Origin: a bacterium
GTDB lineage: Bacteria > Desulfobacterota > GWC2-55-46 > S146-80 > JALXFI01
DNA: 5,607 nt
Direction of reading: 5' to 3'
Assembly: GCA_027069035.1 (NCBI GenBank)
Contig: JALXFI010000235.1
Span: forward strand, 1 to 5,607
The position numbers were made by a program, and so were the translations under genes. The notes beneath the pieces are model-generated. The model was not told the DNA's origin, did no database searches, and saw nothing but the letters and a program-made list of their open reading frames with translations. Positions 1 through 5,607 of the stretch are shown here, piece by piece. Numbering within the stretch: the stretch's first letter is position 1; every line of letters starts with the position of its first letter.

Positions 1-1327
1 CTCCCCTTCTTGTAGTTGAAATATTTGCGTCAAGCCGTCTTTTGAGCGAAAAAAATCTGTCATTATCAATGTCCGTAAGGTTAACGGTAAATTCCGTAGC
101 ATCGCAAAGCGACTCTACAAACTTCTCTTCTTCATCTATCTTTGACATAACCTTATCATAAAGCGGGGTGCCGGGGTAAGGGGTGGCAAAAAAAGACCCG
201 CAATCTATACCAAGTTCTTTCTTGAACCTTATAGACTCCTCAACACTCTCTTCATCCTCTCCGGGATAGCCAAAAATAAAAGTAGTATTTGGATAAATAC
301 CAGCCTTTCTGGTTTCCCTCACGGCCCGTTTCATCTCTTCAACCGTTACCATCTTCTGCATCCTGTCAAGTATCCTCTGGCTTCCGGATTCAATTCCATA
401 CCCTATCCACACACAGCCGGCATCCGACATACGTTTAAGAATCTCCGGCGCCGCATCATTCACCCTTCCGTGACATCCCCATTTTACGGAAACTTTCTTC
501 TTATCCATAAGATCGCAAAATTCAAGGAGCCTCTTTCTTGAAGCCATCATATTATCATCAACAAAACCAATAAAATCAACTCCATAACGCTCAACAAGCT
601 CTTCCATCTCCCTTACAACATTCATGGCAGAGCGAAACCTGTAATTTGAACGTCCAAAGATATGGTAACAAAAATCACACCTCATCGGGCACCCTCTGCT
701 TGATATGATATTCATGCTTCTTCCCACACCTACATCCTCTCTGAACCCTGATGAGTTATTTGCAGACACACCCCACACTGGATTTTCAAGGTATATCTCC
801 ATAGGCAGCATGTCCCACGCCGGAAAAGGTATCCGGTCAAGATCTTGAATATTGGGTCTTCTTTCAGTATATATTATTTTGTCTCCGTTCCTGTAAGCAA
901 TCCCCTTGATTTTATTAAGGTCTAAACTATTTTCAAACGCATAAGAGAGTTCCGCCATAGTATCTTCACCCTCTCCTCTAACTATTATATCAACAGGTGT
1001 ATTATCAAAAAGAAGATGAGGAACAGATGTGGCAAGCCCGCCTCCGGACACAACAGCGGCGTCAGGCCGCATTTCTTTAAGCTCTCTTATCAACCATTTT
1101 TGAAATTTATAGGTAGTAATAAGCCCTGAGATACAGGCGATATCCCATTCTCGCCGTCTAAATTCACGTAAAATATCATCAGGCTCTGGCCGCAGCGCAT
1201 TTATATCATATATCGAAACATCAAAACCATTATTCCTCAATACGGAAGCGATTGCAGCAAGTCCGTAAGGGATATTATTCGGCCTGGCATTAAGCCGAAT
1301 GGGTGAATTTACAAGGAGTATCTTCAT
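1..1327 (-). CDS. B12-binding-domain radical SAM protein (C-terminus cut by window edge)
   Basis: I translated 442 codons from an ATG at 1327; the frame stays open to the left edge, so the C-terminus is missing. Residues 1-130 resemble the Rossmann-like cobalamin-binding domain of this superfamily: MKILLVNSP start, YGLAAIASVLRNNGFDV at 21-37, VVSGGG at 92-97 and VRGEGED at 116-122. The DxHxxG lower-ligand motif is absent, as in many members. After a linker with the usual LDRIPFPAWD (163-172), the radical SAM domain begins at SSRGCPMRCDFC; C213, C217 and C220 form the CxxxCxxC site for the 4Fe-4S cluster. Later family signatures are FVDDN (255-259), IESGSQRIL (312-320), FGYPGED (352-358) and PYPGTPLYD (383-391). 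It starts 5 nt after the glycosyltransferase stop, so it is probably in the same operon. Family knowledge: such enzymes do methylations, ring closures and other radical chemistry. The substrate is unknown; tailoring of a glycan or lipid is only inferred from context. Confidence 0.9.
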   Translation of the reverse strand, partial: MKILLVNSPIRLNARPNNIPYGLAAIASVLRNNGFDVSIYDINALRPEPDDILREFRRREWDIACISGLITTYKFQKWLIRELKEMRPDAAVVSGGGLATSVPHLLFDNTPVDIIVRGEGEDTMAELSYAFENSLDLNKIKGIAYRNGDKIIYTERRPNIQDLDRIPFPAWDMLPMEIYLENPVWGVSANNSSGFREDVGVGRSMNIISSRGCPMRCDFCYHIFGRSNYRFRSAMNVVREMEELVERYGVDFIGFVDDNMMASRKRLLEFCDLMDKKKVSVKWGCHGRVNDAAPEILKRMSDAGCVWIGYGIESGSQRILDRMQKMVTVEEMKRAVRETRKAGIYPNTTFIFGYPGEDEESVEESIRFKKELGIDCGSFFATPYPGTPLYDKVMSKIDEEEKFVESLCDATEFTVNLTDIDNDRFFSLKRRLDANISTTRRG

Positions 1328-1332
1328 CTATC

Positions 1333-2175
1333 TTAGAGCGAACACGACGGCACCAAACCCTTCACCATTGCCTCTCGTGCCCTTTTAGCACATGCGATCG
1401 ATTCATCTATAAGCCTTTTATATCCATTGCCTTTCCAGAACGCCGGCTCATCCTTTCCGTCTTCCCTGTGATTACGGACAAAATACAGCACCTCCGGAAC
1501 ATGTAAAAATCTGGCGCCGTTAAGCGCAAACCTCAAGGCCATATCATAATCGTTTGCGCCTTCAATCGACTCATCATAATAACCCGCCCGTTTATGCAGC
1601 TCAAGGCGGTATAGTTTGGCAACACCAAGGTGGTACCATTCCGCAAGACATCTTTCAAAAGAATATTCGGGTTTCCTTAACACCTTGAGTATTCGTCCGT
1701 AATCGTCTATAACCGCCATATCTGCATAAACATAATCGGCATTGCTGTTTTCAATATTTTCTACAAGAGTCTGGATAAATCCTGGGGCAAATTGATCGTC
1801 ACCAACAAGATAGGTGCCGTATATGCCCGTTGTATTCTTAAACCCGACATTAAAACTCGCTGTGCCGCCTATGTTTTCTTTGGCCTGAAAAACCTTTATA
1901 ATCCTGCCGGGCGGGAAACGCCTCTCGTTCTTTCGAACAAACTCGCATTCTCCGTTGGAATCTTCTTCCATACGATCTATCGAACTTACCTTATCCGTAT
2001 TGTATTCCTTAACGACCCTTTCTATAATCTTTGAGGTATCATCCGTTGAACCATGATTGCAGACTATTATCTCAATATCAGGATAATCCTGAAAAAGTAC
2101 GCTATGAAGTGCCGATTCAAGATAATGCGCCTGATTATAGGTGGGAAGGACGATGCTGACCCTTGGGTAATTCAT
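1333..2175 (-). CDS. Family 2 glycosyltransferase (GT-A fold)
   Basis: 280 residues, ATG start; the preceding methyltransferase stop overlaps it by one base (TAATG), so translation is probably coupled. The N-terminus VSIVLPTYNQAHYLESALHSVL (6-27) is the classic GT2 nucleotide-sugar-binding strand and helix. The next block, EIIVCNHGSTDDT (35-47), aligns with the family's EIIVVDDGSTDDT, but the usual Asp pair is N40-H41. ENIGGTASFNVGF (100-112) leads to the metal-binding DxD-type motif as GDDQ (125-128). NDYDMALRFALNG, then a VPEVLYFVRNH block, match the acceptor-side acidic and His regions of GT2 enzymes. There is no membrane segment or signal peptide, so it should be a soluble or peripheral cytoplasmic enzyme adding a sugar to a surface-glycan intermediate. 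Between GSTDDT and ENIGG lie about 50 residues, longer than is common, including a highly charged stretch (about 61-91). Donor and acceptor cannot be read from the sequence. Confidence 0.92.
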   Translation of the reverse strand: MNYPRVSIVLPTYNQAHYLESALHSVLFQDYPDIEIIVCNHGSTDDTSKIIERVVKEYNTDKVSSIDRMEEDSNGECEFVRKNERRFPPGRIIKVFQAKENIGGTASFNVGFKNTTGIYGTYLVGDDQFAPGFIQTLVENIENSNADYVYADMAVIDDYGRILKVLRKPEYSFERCLAEWYHLGVAKLYRLELHKRAGYYDESIEGANDYDMALRFALNGARFLHVPEVLYFVRNHREDGKDEPAFWKGNGYKRLIDESIACAKRAREAMVKGLVPSCSL

Positions 2176-2924
2176 TATATGCGTCTTTCGGCTTCAACTA
2201 TGATGAAGGTTGAATCTTCACGCCACTTACTGCCGTCAAAAGCTCCGTACACACCTTTGATGACGTATCCGGCCTTCTTTATCATCTCTTCCATCTCTGC
2301 CTTAAAAAAGTACCTGACTGTAAACCTGCTTATCACCCTTCGCAACACTCCACCCACATCCGTATAGTCGTAGTTAAAGACCCTGTGAATAAGCTGATTT
2401 TTAAGGTCATAACGGTTATATTCAAACTTGTCAAGTGTTACACCTTTCACCACAAGTGTCTTCTGAAATTTATAGAAGGGAAACCTCTCCTCCATCCTTA
2501 CAGGGTCGGGGTTAAACACACTCAGAATAAGCCGTCCGCCCCTTTCAAGATGATTAAAGGCGTTTTTTAGAAAAACCATCTGACCCGGGTATTCAATGTG
2601 CATGAATCCGTTAAAAAGAAAAACAATCGCATTGTACTTTCTGTTGTGCGTGAAATTATGAGCGCTTTCAAAAGAAAGCTCAACCCCCTTGCCTAATTTC
2701 TCCCGCGCGATTGCAATAGCATCTTTATCTATATCGATACCAAAAAGTCTGAGTTTCTTATCACTCTTTTTAAGCCCATCAAGCACCCTTCCAATACCGC
2801 ACCCAACCTCAAGCACAGAATTGCCATGTTCGACTTTTGTCAGAACAAATTTTATGTCTTCATCAAAGGTATACTCCGCCTCATAAATATCAAGAAGAGT
2901 TATTTCAGGGATACCGCCCTTCAC
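2175..2924 (-). CDS. Class I SAM-dependent methyltransferase
   Basis: 249 residues starting at a GTG that overlaps the aminotransferase stop codon (GTGA), a typical coupled junction. A GGAGA lies immediately upstream but is too close to act as a standard ribosome site, so re-initiation by the terminating ribosome is likely. Motif I is VLEVGCGIGR (37-46), the SAM-binding glycine loop. FGIDIDKDAI (61-70) carries the acidic residue that normally binds the SAM ribose, and NAIVFLFNGFMHI is the motif IV region. The C-terminal half, with a TVRYFFKAEMEEMIKKAGY segment followed by a VYGAFDGS and DSTFIIVEA ending, is typical of the Methyltransf_11/25-like group seen in many biosynthetic clusters. It is soluble and full length for the group. 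In this context it probably O- or N-methylates a sugar or sugar nucleotide, but that substrate is inferred from neighbours only. Confidence 0.9.
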   Translation of the reverse strand: MKGGIPEITLLDIYEAEYTFDEDIKFVLTKVEHGNSVLEVGCGIGRVLDGLKKSDKKLRLFGIDIDKDAIAIAREKLGKGVELSFESAHNFTHNRKYNAIVFLFNGFMHIEYPGQMVFLKNAFNHLERGGRLILSVFNPDPVRMEERFPFYKFQKTLVVKGVTLDKFEYNRYDLKNQLIHRVFNYDYTDVGGVLRRVISRFTVRYFFKAEMEEMIKKAGYVIKGVYGAFDGSKWREDSTFIIVEAERRI

Positions 2925-4024
2925 TCTCCAAAAAACTCTCTTATCTTTTGGACGATAAAGTATATATCGTCCTCTTTAAGATAGTGATGAAGAGGAAGAC
3001 ATATACCGCTTGAATACAGCCCTTCCGAAACCGGAAGGCTTTTATTCGCATTACCCCTAAAAGGCGGCTGGAGATGCATGGGATAAAAGAAGGAGCGTGT
3101 TTCAATGCCGCACGCCTCAAGGTGAGAGATAAGCGCATCCTTGCTTTCAGTGCGGATAACAAACCTGAAGGGAACAAATGTAGAACCGTTTTCGACTTTA
3201 AGAAATCTTATATCTCCAACACCGTTCAGCCCCTCTCTATAAAGAGTATCTATCCTTAGTCTCTTTTGTCTGATCGCTTCAAATTTATCCATCTGTGAAA
3301 GTCCTACCGCACACTGCATATCGGTTATCCTGAAATTCATCCCCATTTCCGGATGGATAAAACTTCCACTCTTTTTTCTTCCCTGATTCCTCAGACAAAG
3401 GAGCCTGTCATAAATTACTTCATCACGTGCAAATACAACCGCACCTTCTCCAGTTGTAACCGTCTTGTCGGCAAAAAAAGATATTGCAGAGGTATCGCCA
3501 AATGTCCCTGTATGTGAGCCGTTGTAAAAAACCCCCAAACTCTGAGCCGCATCCTCTATAACCTTTAAACCGTGTTTTTCAGATATCCTGATCACCTCAT
3601 CGATCCTGCATGAGTGACCATAAATATGAACCGGCATTATGGCAGACGTATTCTCATTTATTGCCTCCTCTATAAGATTAACATCTATATTAAATGTATC
3701 ATCATCTACATCCACAAAGACCGGTCTTAAACCCGCAAAGTACGCAGAAGAAGCCGAGGCAAAGAAGGTAAAAGACGGCATGATGATCTCGCTGCCACGA
3801 GGCAGGTCAAGCGCAAGAATACCAAGAAAAAGCCCGAGTGTTCCGTTAGGGGCAAGAACGGCATAGGGCGAACCTGTAAACTCCTTCAGTCTTTCTAAAA
3901 AAAGCTTTGACCACGGGCCTTCGGTAAGCCACTTGTTATCTATAGACTCCCTTAAAGGTTCCAACTCTCTTTCATCAAGAAACGGTTTAACCTGTGTGAT
4001 CTTTTCTAACAGAATCTTAGGCAA
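2921..4024 (-). CDS. DegT/DnrJ/EryC1/StrS-family PLP-dependent sugar aminotransferase
   Basis: 367 residues, the usual length for the family. These enzymes transfer an amino group, normally from glutamate, to a keto-sugar nucleotide in the cytoplasm. Visible landmarks in order: WLTEGPWSKLFLERLKEFTG (32-51), APNGTLGLFLGILAL (58-72), MPSFTFFASASSAYFAGLRP (82-101), VHIYGHSCRID (132-142), EDAAQSLG (157-164, D158 expected to bind the PLP pyridine nitrogen), SFFADKTVTTGEGAV (182-196, K187 expected to form the Schiff base), GMNFRITDMQCAVGLSQ (228-244) and a GIETRSFFYPMHLQP segment (306-320). The common EGG after the lysine reads EGA here. The start is TTG, chosen because a perfect Shine-Dalgarno sits 6 nt upstream and the translation begins at the normal family N-terminus. 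It is preceded by the only sizeable gap in the operon (50 nt). The sugar is unknown; PseC/LegC-like (nonulosonate) or perosamine/viosamine-type roles are all possible. Confidence 0.95.
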   Translation of the reverse strand: MPKILLEKITQVKPFLDERELEPLRESIDNKWLTEGPWSKLFLERLKEFTGSPYAVLAPNGTLGLFLGILALDLPRGSEIIMPSFTFFASASSAYFAGLRPVFVDVDDDTFNIDVNLIEEAINENTSAIMPVHIYGHSCRIDEVIRISEKHGLKVIEDAAQSLGVFYNGSHTGTFGDTSAISFFADKTVTTGEGAVVFARDEVIYDRLLCLRNQGRKKSGSFIHPEMGMNFRITDMQCAVGLSQMDKFEAIRQKRLRIDTLYREGLNGVGDIRFLKVENGSTFVPFRFVIRTESKDALISHLEACGIETRSFFYPMHLQPPFRGNANKSLPVSEGLYSSGICLPLHHYLKEDDIYFIVQKIREFFGE

Positions 4025-4030
4025 GGCTAT

Positions 4031-4039
4031 ACCTCCTTA
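4031..4039 (-). promoter_or_regulatory. Full-length Shine-Dalgarno site that fixes the TTG start of the aminotransferase
   Basis: On the minus strand the bases read TAAGGAGGT, complementary over nine positions to the conserved 3' end of bacterial 16S rRNA. They are followed by six bases (ATAGCC) and then TTG at 4024-4022. No ATG or GTG in that frame lies as well placed. It is by far the strongest ribosome site in the window; the other starts depend on overlap with the preceding gene. Confidence 0.85.
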
Positions 4040-4074
4040 GTCTTATGTGTTTGCATAGTTTTTCAGAAAAATAA

Positions 4075-4560
4075 TCAAAGAAAACGGTCGCTGTCCCTAT
4101 TTTTAAGCAGTTTTTCTTCCTGAAGAAGGTAAAGAGACAGTTTTTGTGCGCTCTGCAAAGACTCTTTAATTGAAATTCCGGCAGGGACCCAGACCATGGC
4201 AGGATAGAATGAATATACATTATTGTAAAGATGCCTGTTGCCTCGCACTTCCTGACTTATATCATCTATCAAGACCCTTTCAAAGCCATCTTTATCCCTG
4301 TACTTGAGTCTGTATGGATGGACCTTTGACTTTGCGCCTGTTATTACAATTTTTTTTCCACATTTTTGTGCATATTTTGCAAAGTCACATATATCTTCAC
4401 TACCGATGTTGGGAAAATCGCTATGCACAAGAAGTCTTGGGAATGGACTGCAGTCATCCACATCAAATACCCTGCCAAAGATGTCTATACCATCAGCGGC
4501 AGTTTCCGAACAGGGTATTATAACAATCTCAGGAGTCTCAGTTGAAAGGATAAAGTCCAT
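4075..4560 (-). CDS. Reduced cytidylyltransferase-like protein (partial NeuA-type fold), function unknown
   Basis: 161 residues from the ATG at 4560 (MDFILSTETPE), overlapping the end of the upstream cytidylyltransferase gene by 23 nt. An in-frame ATG at 4602 is possible but has no visible ribosome site and would extend the overlap to 65 nt; GGTGG precedes the chosen ATG at a short distance. By motif reading it resembles the middle of acylneuraminate cytidylyltransferases: PRLLVHSDFPNIGSEDI (41-57) corresponds to the family's strand ending in PTSPLR, IVITGAKSKVHPYRLKYRDKDG (71-92) to the segment with the 'hPy' motif, and VYSFYPAMVWVPAGI (115-129) to the 'NGAIYI' strand. It lacks the AxRGGSK nucleotide loop, the RQDLP motif and the C-terminal DIDxxxD metal-binding region, so independent catalysis is unlikely. 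The frame is intact. It could be a regulatory or structural partner of the full-length enzyme, a protein with a new role, or a decaying duplicate. The homology is my inference, not a database match. Confidence 0.8.
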   Translation of the reverse strand: MDFILSTETPEIVIIPCSETAADGIDIFGRVFDVDDCSPFPRLLVHSDFPNIGSEDICDFAKYAQKCGKKIVITGAKSKVHPYRLKYRDKDGFERVLIDDISQEVRGNRHLYNNVYSFYPAMVWVPAGISIKESLQSAQKLSLYLLQEEKLLKNRDSDRFL

Positions 4561-5224
4561 TTTCCACCACAAGCCTTGCAACCTCGAGATCATCAGGCTC
4601 ATCTATGTCGATCGCCTCTATCTCATTCAAGAAAACCGGTATCTTTTGATTGGGAAGGTTCCTTCTGCATGAAAAAACGATATTGAATGAAAATGCGCTT
4701 TGACAAAGGCCTCCAAGCGCCCTGCATGGTTTGTCTATATGAAACCTTTCAATCACACCGTTTTTGTCCATCTCCCAGAAGTTATCAAGCCTTACGGATA
4801 CAGGCGCAACAGAGCCAATATTGAATATCTTCTCATCATTAACACCTGTTTCCAGCGCATCCTTGAGCAGGTTTTCTCTCCTGAAAGGGTGTGTGGGACT
4901 CATCACTATCTCGATATCCGGCACAAAGCCTTCCCTTTCCCTGTACATATCCAGCCCCCACAGGTAACCATCTTCAAGGGAAGAGTCGTCACAGGCAAGC
5001 TCCGCAGGCCTAAGCCGCGGCGACTCGGCGCCGAATCCTTCACTTACCCGGGCAATCTCACTATCGTCCGTATTGACAAAGACCCTTGCGCCTTCCACAG
5101 CAAGGGCATCCCTTATCGTATAGGCAATAAGGGGCATGCCGCCCAAATCCTTGAGCGCCTTCCCTGGAACCCCTTTAGAACCGCCGCGAGCGGGTATGGT
5201 GATTAGGATATTATAGTCTTTCAT
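4538..5224 (-). CDS. Acylneuraminate cytidylyltransferase-family protein (NeuA-like CMP-sugar synthetase)
   Basis: 228 residues, full length for the family. It would transfer CMP from CTP to a nonulosonic-type acid sugar (sialic, legionaminic, pseudaminic or similar) in the cytoplasm. ITIPARGGSKGVPGK (8-22) is the signature nucleotide-binding loop with R13 and S16-K17. FVNTDDSEIA (49-58) matches the family's STDS-like strand, SPRLRPAEL and D79/D80 follow the RPxxLAxD pattern, SPTHPFR (109-115) replaces the usual QPTSPLR, and EIEAIDIDEPDDLEVA (201-216) holds the C-terminal DIDxxxD acidic motif for Mg2+. Departures: the Asn after the loop lysine (usually KN) is A23, and the RQDLP substrate motif reads RALGG (168-172). 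ATG start inside the 3' end of the reductase gene (14 nt overlap). Neighbours fit a sugar-activation step. The family is secure; the sugar substrate and even activity are less so. Confidence 0.9.
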   Translation of the reverse strand: MKDYNILITIPARGGSKGVPGKALKDLGGMPLIAYTIRDALAVEGARVFVNTDDSEIARVSEGFGAESPRLRPAELACDDSSLEDGYLWGLDMYREREGFVPDIEIVMSPTHPFRRENLLKDALETGVNDEKIFNIGSVAPVSVRLDNFWEMDKNGVIERFHIDKPCRALGGLCQSAFSFNIVFSCRRNLPNQKIPVFLNEIEAIDIDEPDDLEVARLVVENGLYPFN

Positions 5225-5607
5225 AGAGTTCTCTGTTTATCTTTTCGACATTCAGAGATGTGTTAAGCGGTCTTTTTTCCATAAGTTCAAGTCCGTTTAT
5301 ATCTATGGCCTCAACCTGCCCTCTGTCAAACCCCATCTCATCAGCAATGGAAAGGATGAAGTCATACCTGCTCATAACCCTTTTATCGGCAAGATGGAAG
5401 ATTCCGTTTAGCCTTTTTTTAAGGGAATTTATTATGCCGTTACAGACAAGAGTAACATCCGTGGGGTTAAAAAAAAGATTCCATGCGGCCTTTACCTTCT
5501 TGCCATACTGAAGGGCACACACGGTTTCCGCAAATATACCTCCGTCTTCAAGGTTCCTGCTGTATGTCTTGCTAAGTCTGAATACGAGATACTCATCAAG
5601 GTTTTTC
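5211..5607 (-). CDS. RmlD-like sugar-nucleotide reductase, C-terminal part (5' end outside window)
   Basis: The frame is open at the right edge; 131 codons are visible and the N-terminal NAD(P)-binding half lies outside. The visible part matches the C-terminal half of extended SDR proteins of the RmlD (dTDP-4-dehydrorhamnose reductase) type: an FRLSKTYS segment near the start, FFNPTDVTLVCNGIINSL where the family has a 'GSPTxxxDLA' substrate-side segment, GIFHLADKRVMSRYDFILSIADEMG corresponding to the 'GiYHxxgxxxxSwyeFA' block, and EKRPLNTSLNVEKI corresponding to the nearly diagnostic 'RPxNSaLdxxKl' ending. These enzymes reduce or rearrange keto-sugar nucleotides; many RmlD-like proteins in glycan loci act on sugars other than rhamnose. 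Its last codons overlap the cytidylyltransferase start. A T8 run in the gene (5467-5474) keeps the frame here but is a possible slippage or sequencing-error point. Confidence 0.85.
   Translation of the reverse strand, partial: KNLDEYLVFRLSKTYSRNLEDGGIFAETVCALQYGKKVKAAWNLFFNPTDVTLVCNGIINSLKKRLNGIFHLADKRVMSRYDFILSIADEMGFDRGQVEAIDINGLELMEKRPLNTSLNVEKINRELYERL

Noticed and set aside
4060..4074. Small T/A palindrome (TTTTTC-TGAAAAA) in the gap, considered as a terminator
   Set aside because: The stem is only five A-T pairs with no GC content, and the following T-tract is missing.
4052..4078. Possible promoter in the 50 nt gap: TTGATT with TATGCA on the minus strand
   Set aside because: The spacer is only 15 nt and the -10 match is poor in an A+T-rich stretch; chance occurrence is likely.
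4017..4220. Alternative minus-strand frame (67 codons) spanning the gap before the aminotransferase
   Set aside because: It runs mostly out of frame inside the short cytidylyltransferase-like gene, shows no motif, and its end collides with the well-supported SD and TTG start.
4558..4602. Upstream ATG at 4602 as start of the short cytidylyltransferase-like gene
   Set aside because: No ribosome site precedes it, and the extra 14 residues (MSLMISRLQG...) look like out-of-frame reading of the upstream gene.
4304..4672. Plus-strand open frames opposite the short cytidylyltransferase-like gene
   Set aside because: Cys/His/Ser-rich translation with no family pattern; explained as antisense shadow of the two overlapping minus-strand genes.
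4700..5206. 168-codon open frame on the plus strand opposite the cytidylyltransferase
   Set aside because: It is a shadow: the antisense gene has all family motifs, while this translation shows no recognisable domain and lacks a credible context on a uniformly minus-strand operon.
5211..5522. GTG at 5522 as a true start giving a 103-residue protein
   Set aside because: The same frame is open to the window edge and the upstream codons continue the RmlD-like domain, so this is an internal codon of a longer gene.

Overview
The window is one tightly packed block of seven genes, all on the minus strand, so transcription runs from high to low coordinates. The product types are those of a bacterial surface-glycan (O-antigen, capsule or flagellar glycan) locus. 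In transcription order they are: (1) the C-terminal part of an RmlD-type sugar-nucleotide reductase, cut by the right edge; (2) a complete NeuA/acylneuraminate cytidylyltransferase-family protein; (3) a short protein that looks like a reduced relative of that same family; (4) a DegT/DnrJ/EryC1/StrS-type PLP sugar aminotransferase; (5) a class I SAM-dependent methyltransferase; (6) a family 2 glycosyltransferase; and (7) a B12-binding-domain radical SAM protein, cut by the left edge.

The genes overlap or nearly touch: 14 nt overlap, 23 nt overlap, 50 nt gap, 4 nt overlap (GTGA), 1 nt overlap (TAATG), 5 nt gap. This points to one polycistronic transcript with translational coupling. The only real break is the 50 nt before the aminotransferase. 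There a full-length Shine-Dalgarno sequence precedes a TTG start, so translation is probably re-initiated independently at that point. I see no convincing promoter, terminator, RNA gene, mobile element, repeat array or CRISPR, and no gene-free stretch longer than 50 nt.

The inferred joint role is to build and activate an unusual amino sugar or nonulosonic-acid-like sugar (reductase, aminotransferase, CMP-transfer), modify it (methyltransferase, possibly the radical SAM enzyme) and attach it (glycosyltransferase). No NeuB-type condensing enzyme, epimerase or acetyltransferase is present in the window, so the actual sugar cannot be named. Most genes are complete and intact.

The most interesting part is the cytidylyltransferase pair. 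The full-length member departs from the family at several nucleotide/substrate-binding positions. The gene overlapping its 3' end encodes a 161-residue protein that resembles only the central part of the same fold and lacks the nucleotide-binding N-terminus and the C-terminal acidic motif.

The organism cannot be fixed from this window. The middling base composition (mid-40s % GC by eye), an anti-SD-matched AGGAGG site and a B12-radical SAM enzyme in a glycan locus fit an environmental, probably anaerobic, Gram-negative bacterium (for example a deltaproteobacterial or Nitrospirota-like lineage). That placement is a low-confidence inference.
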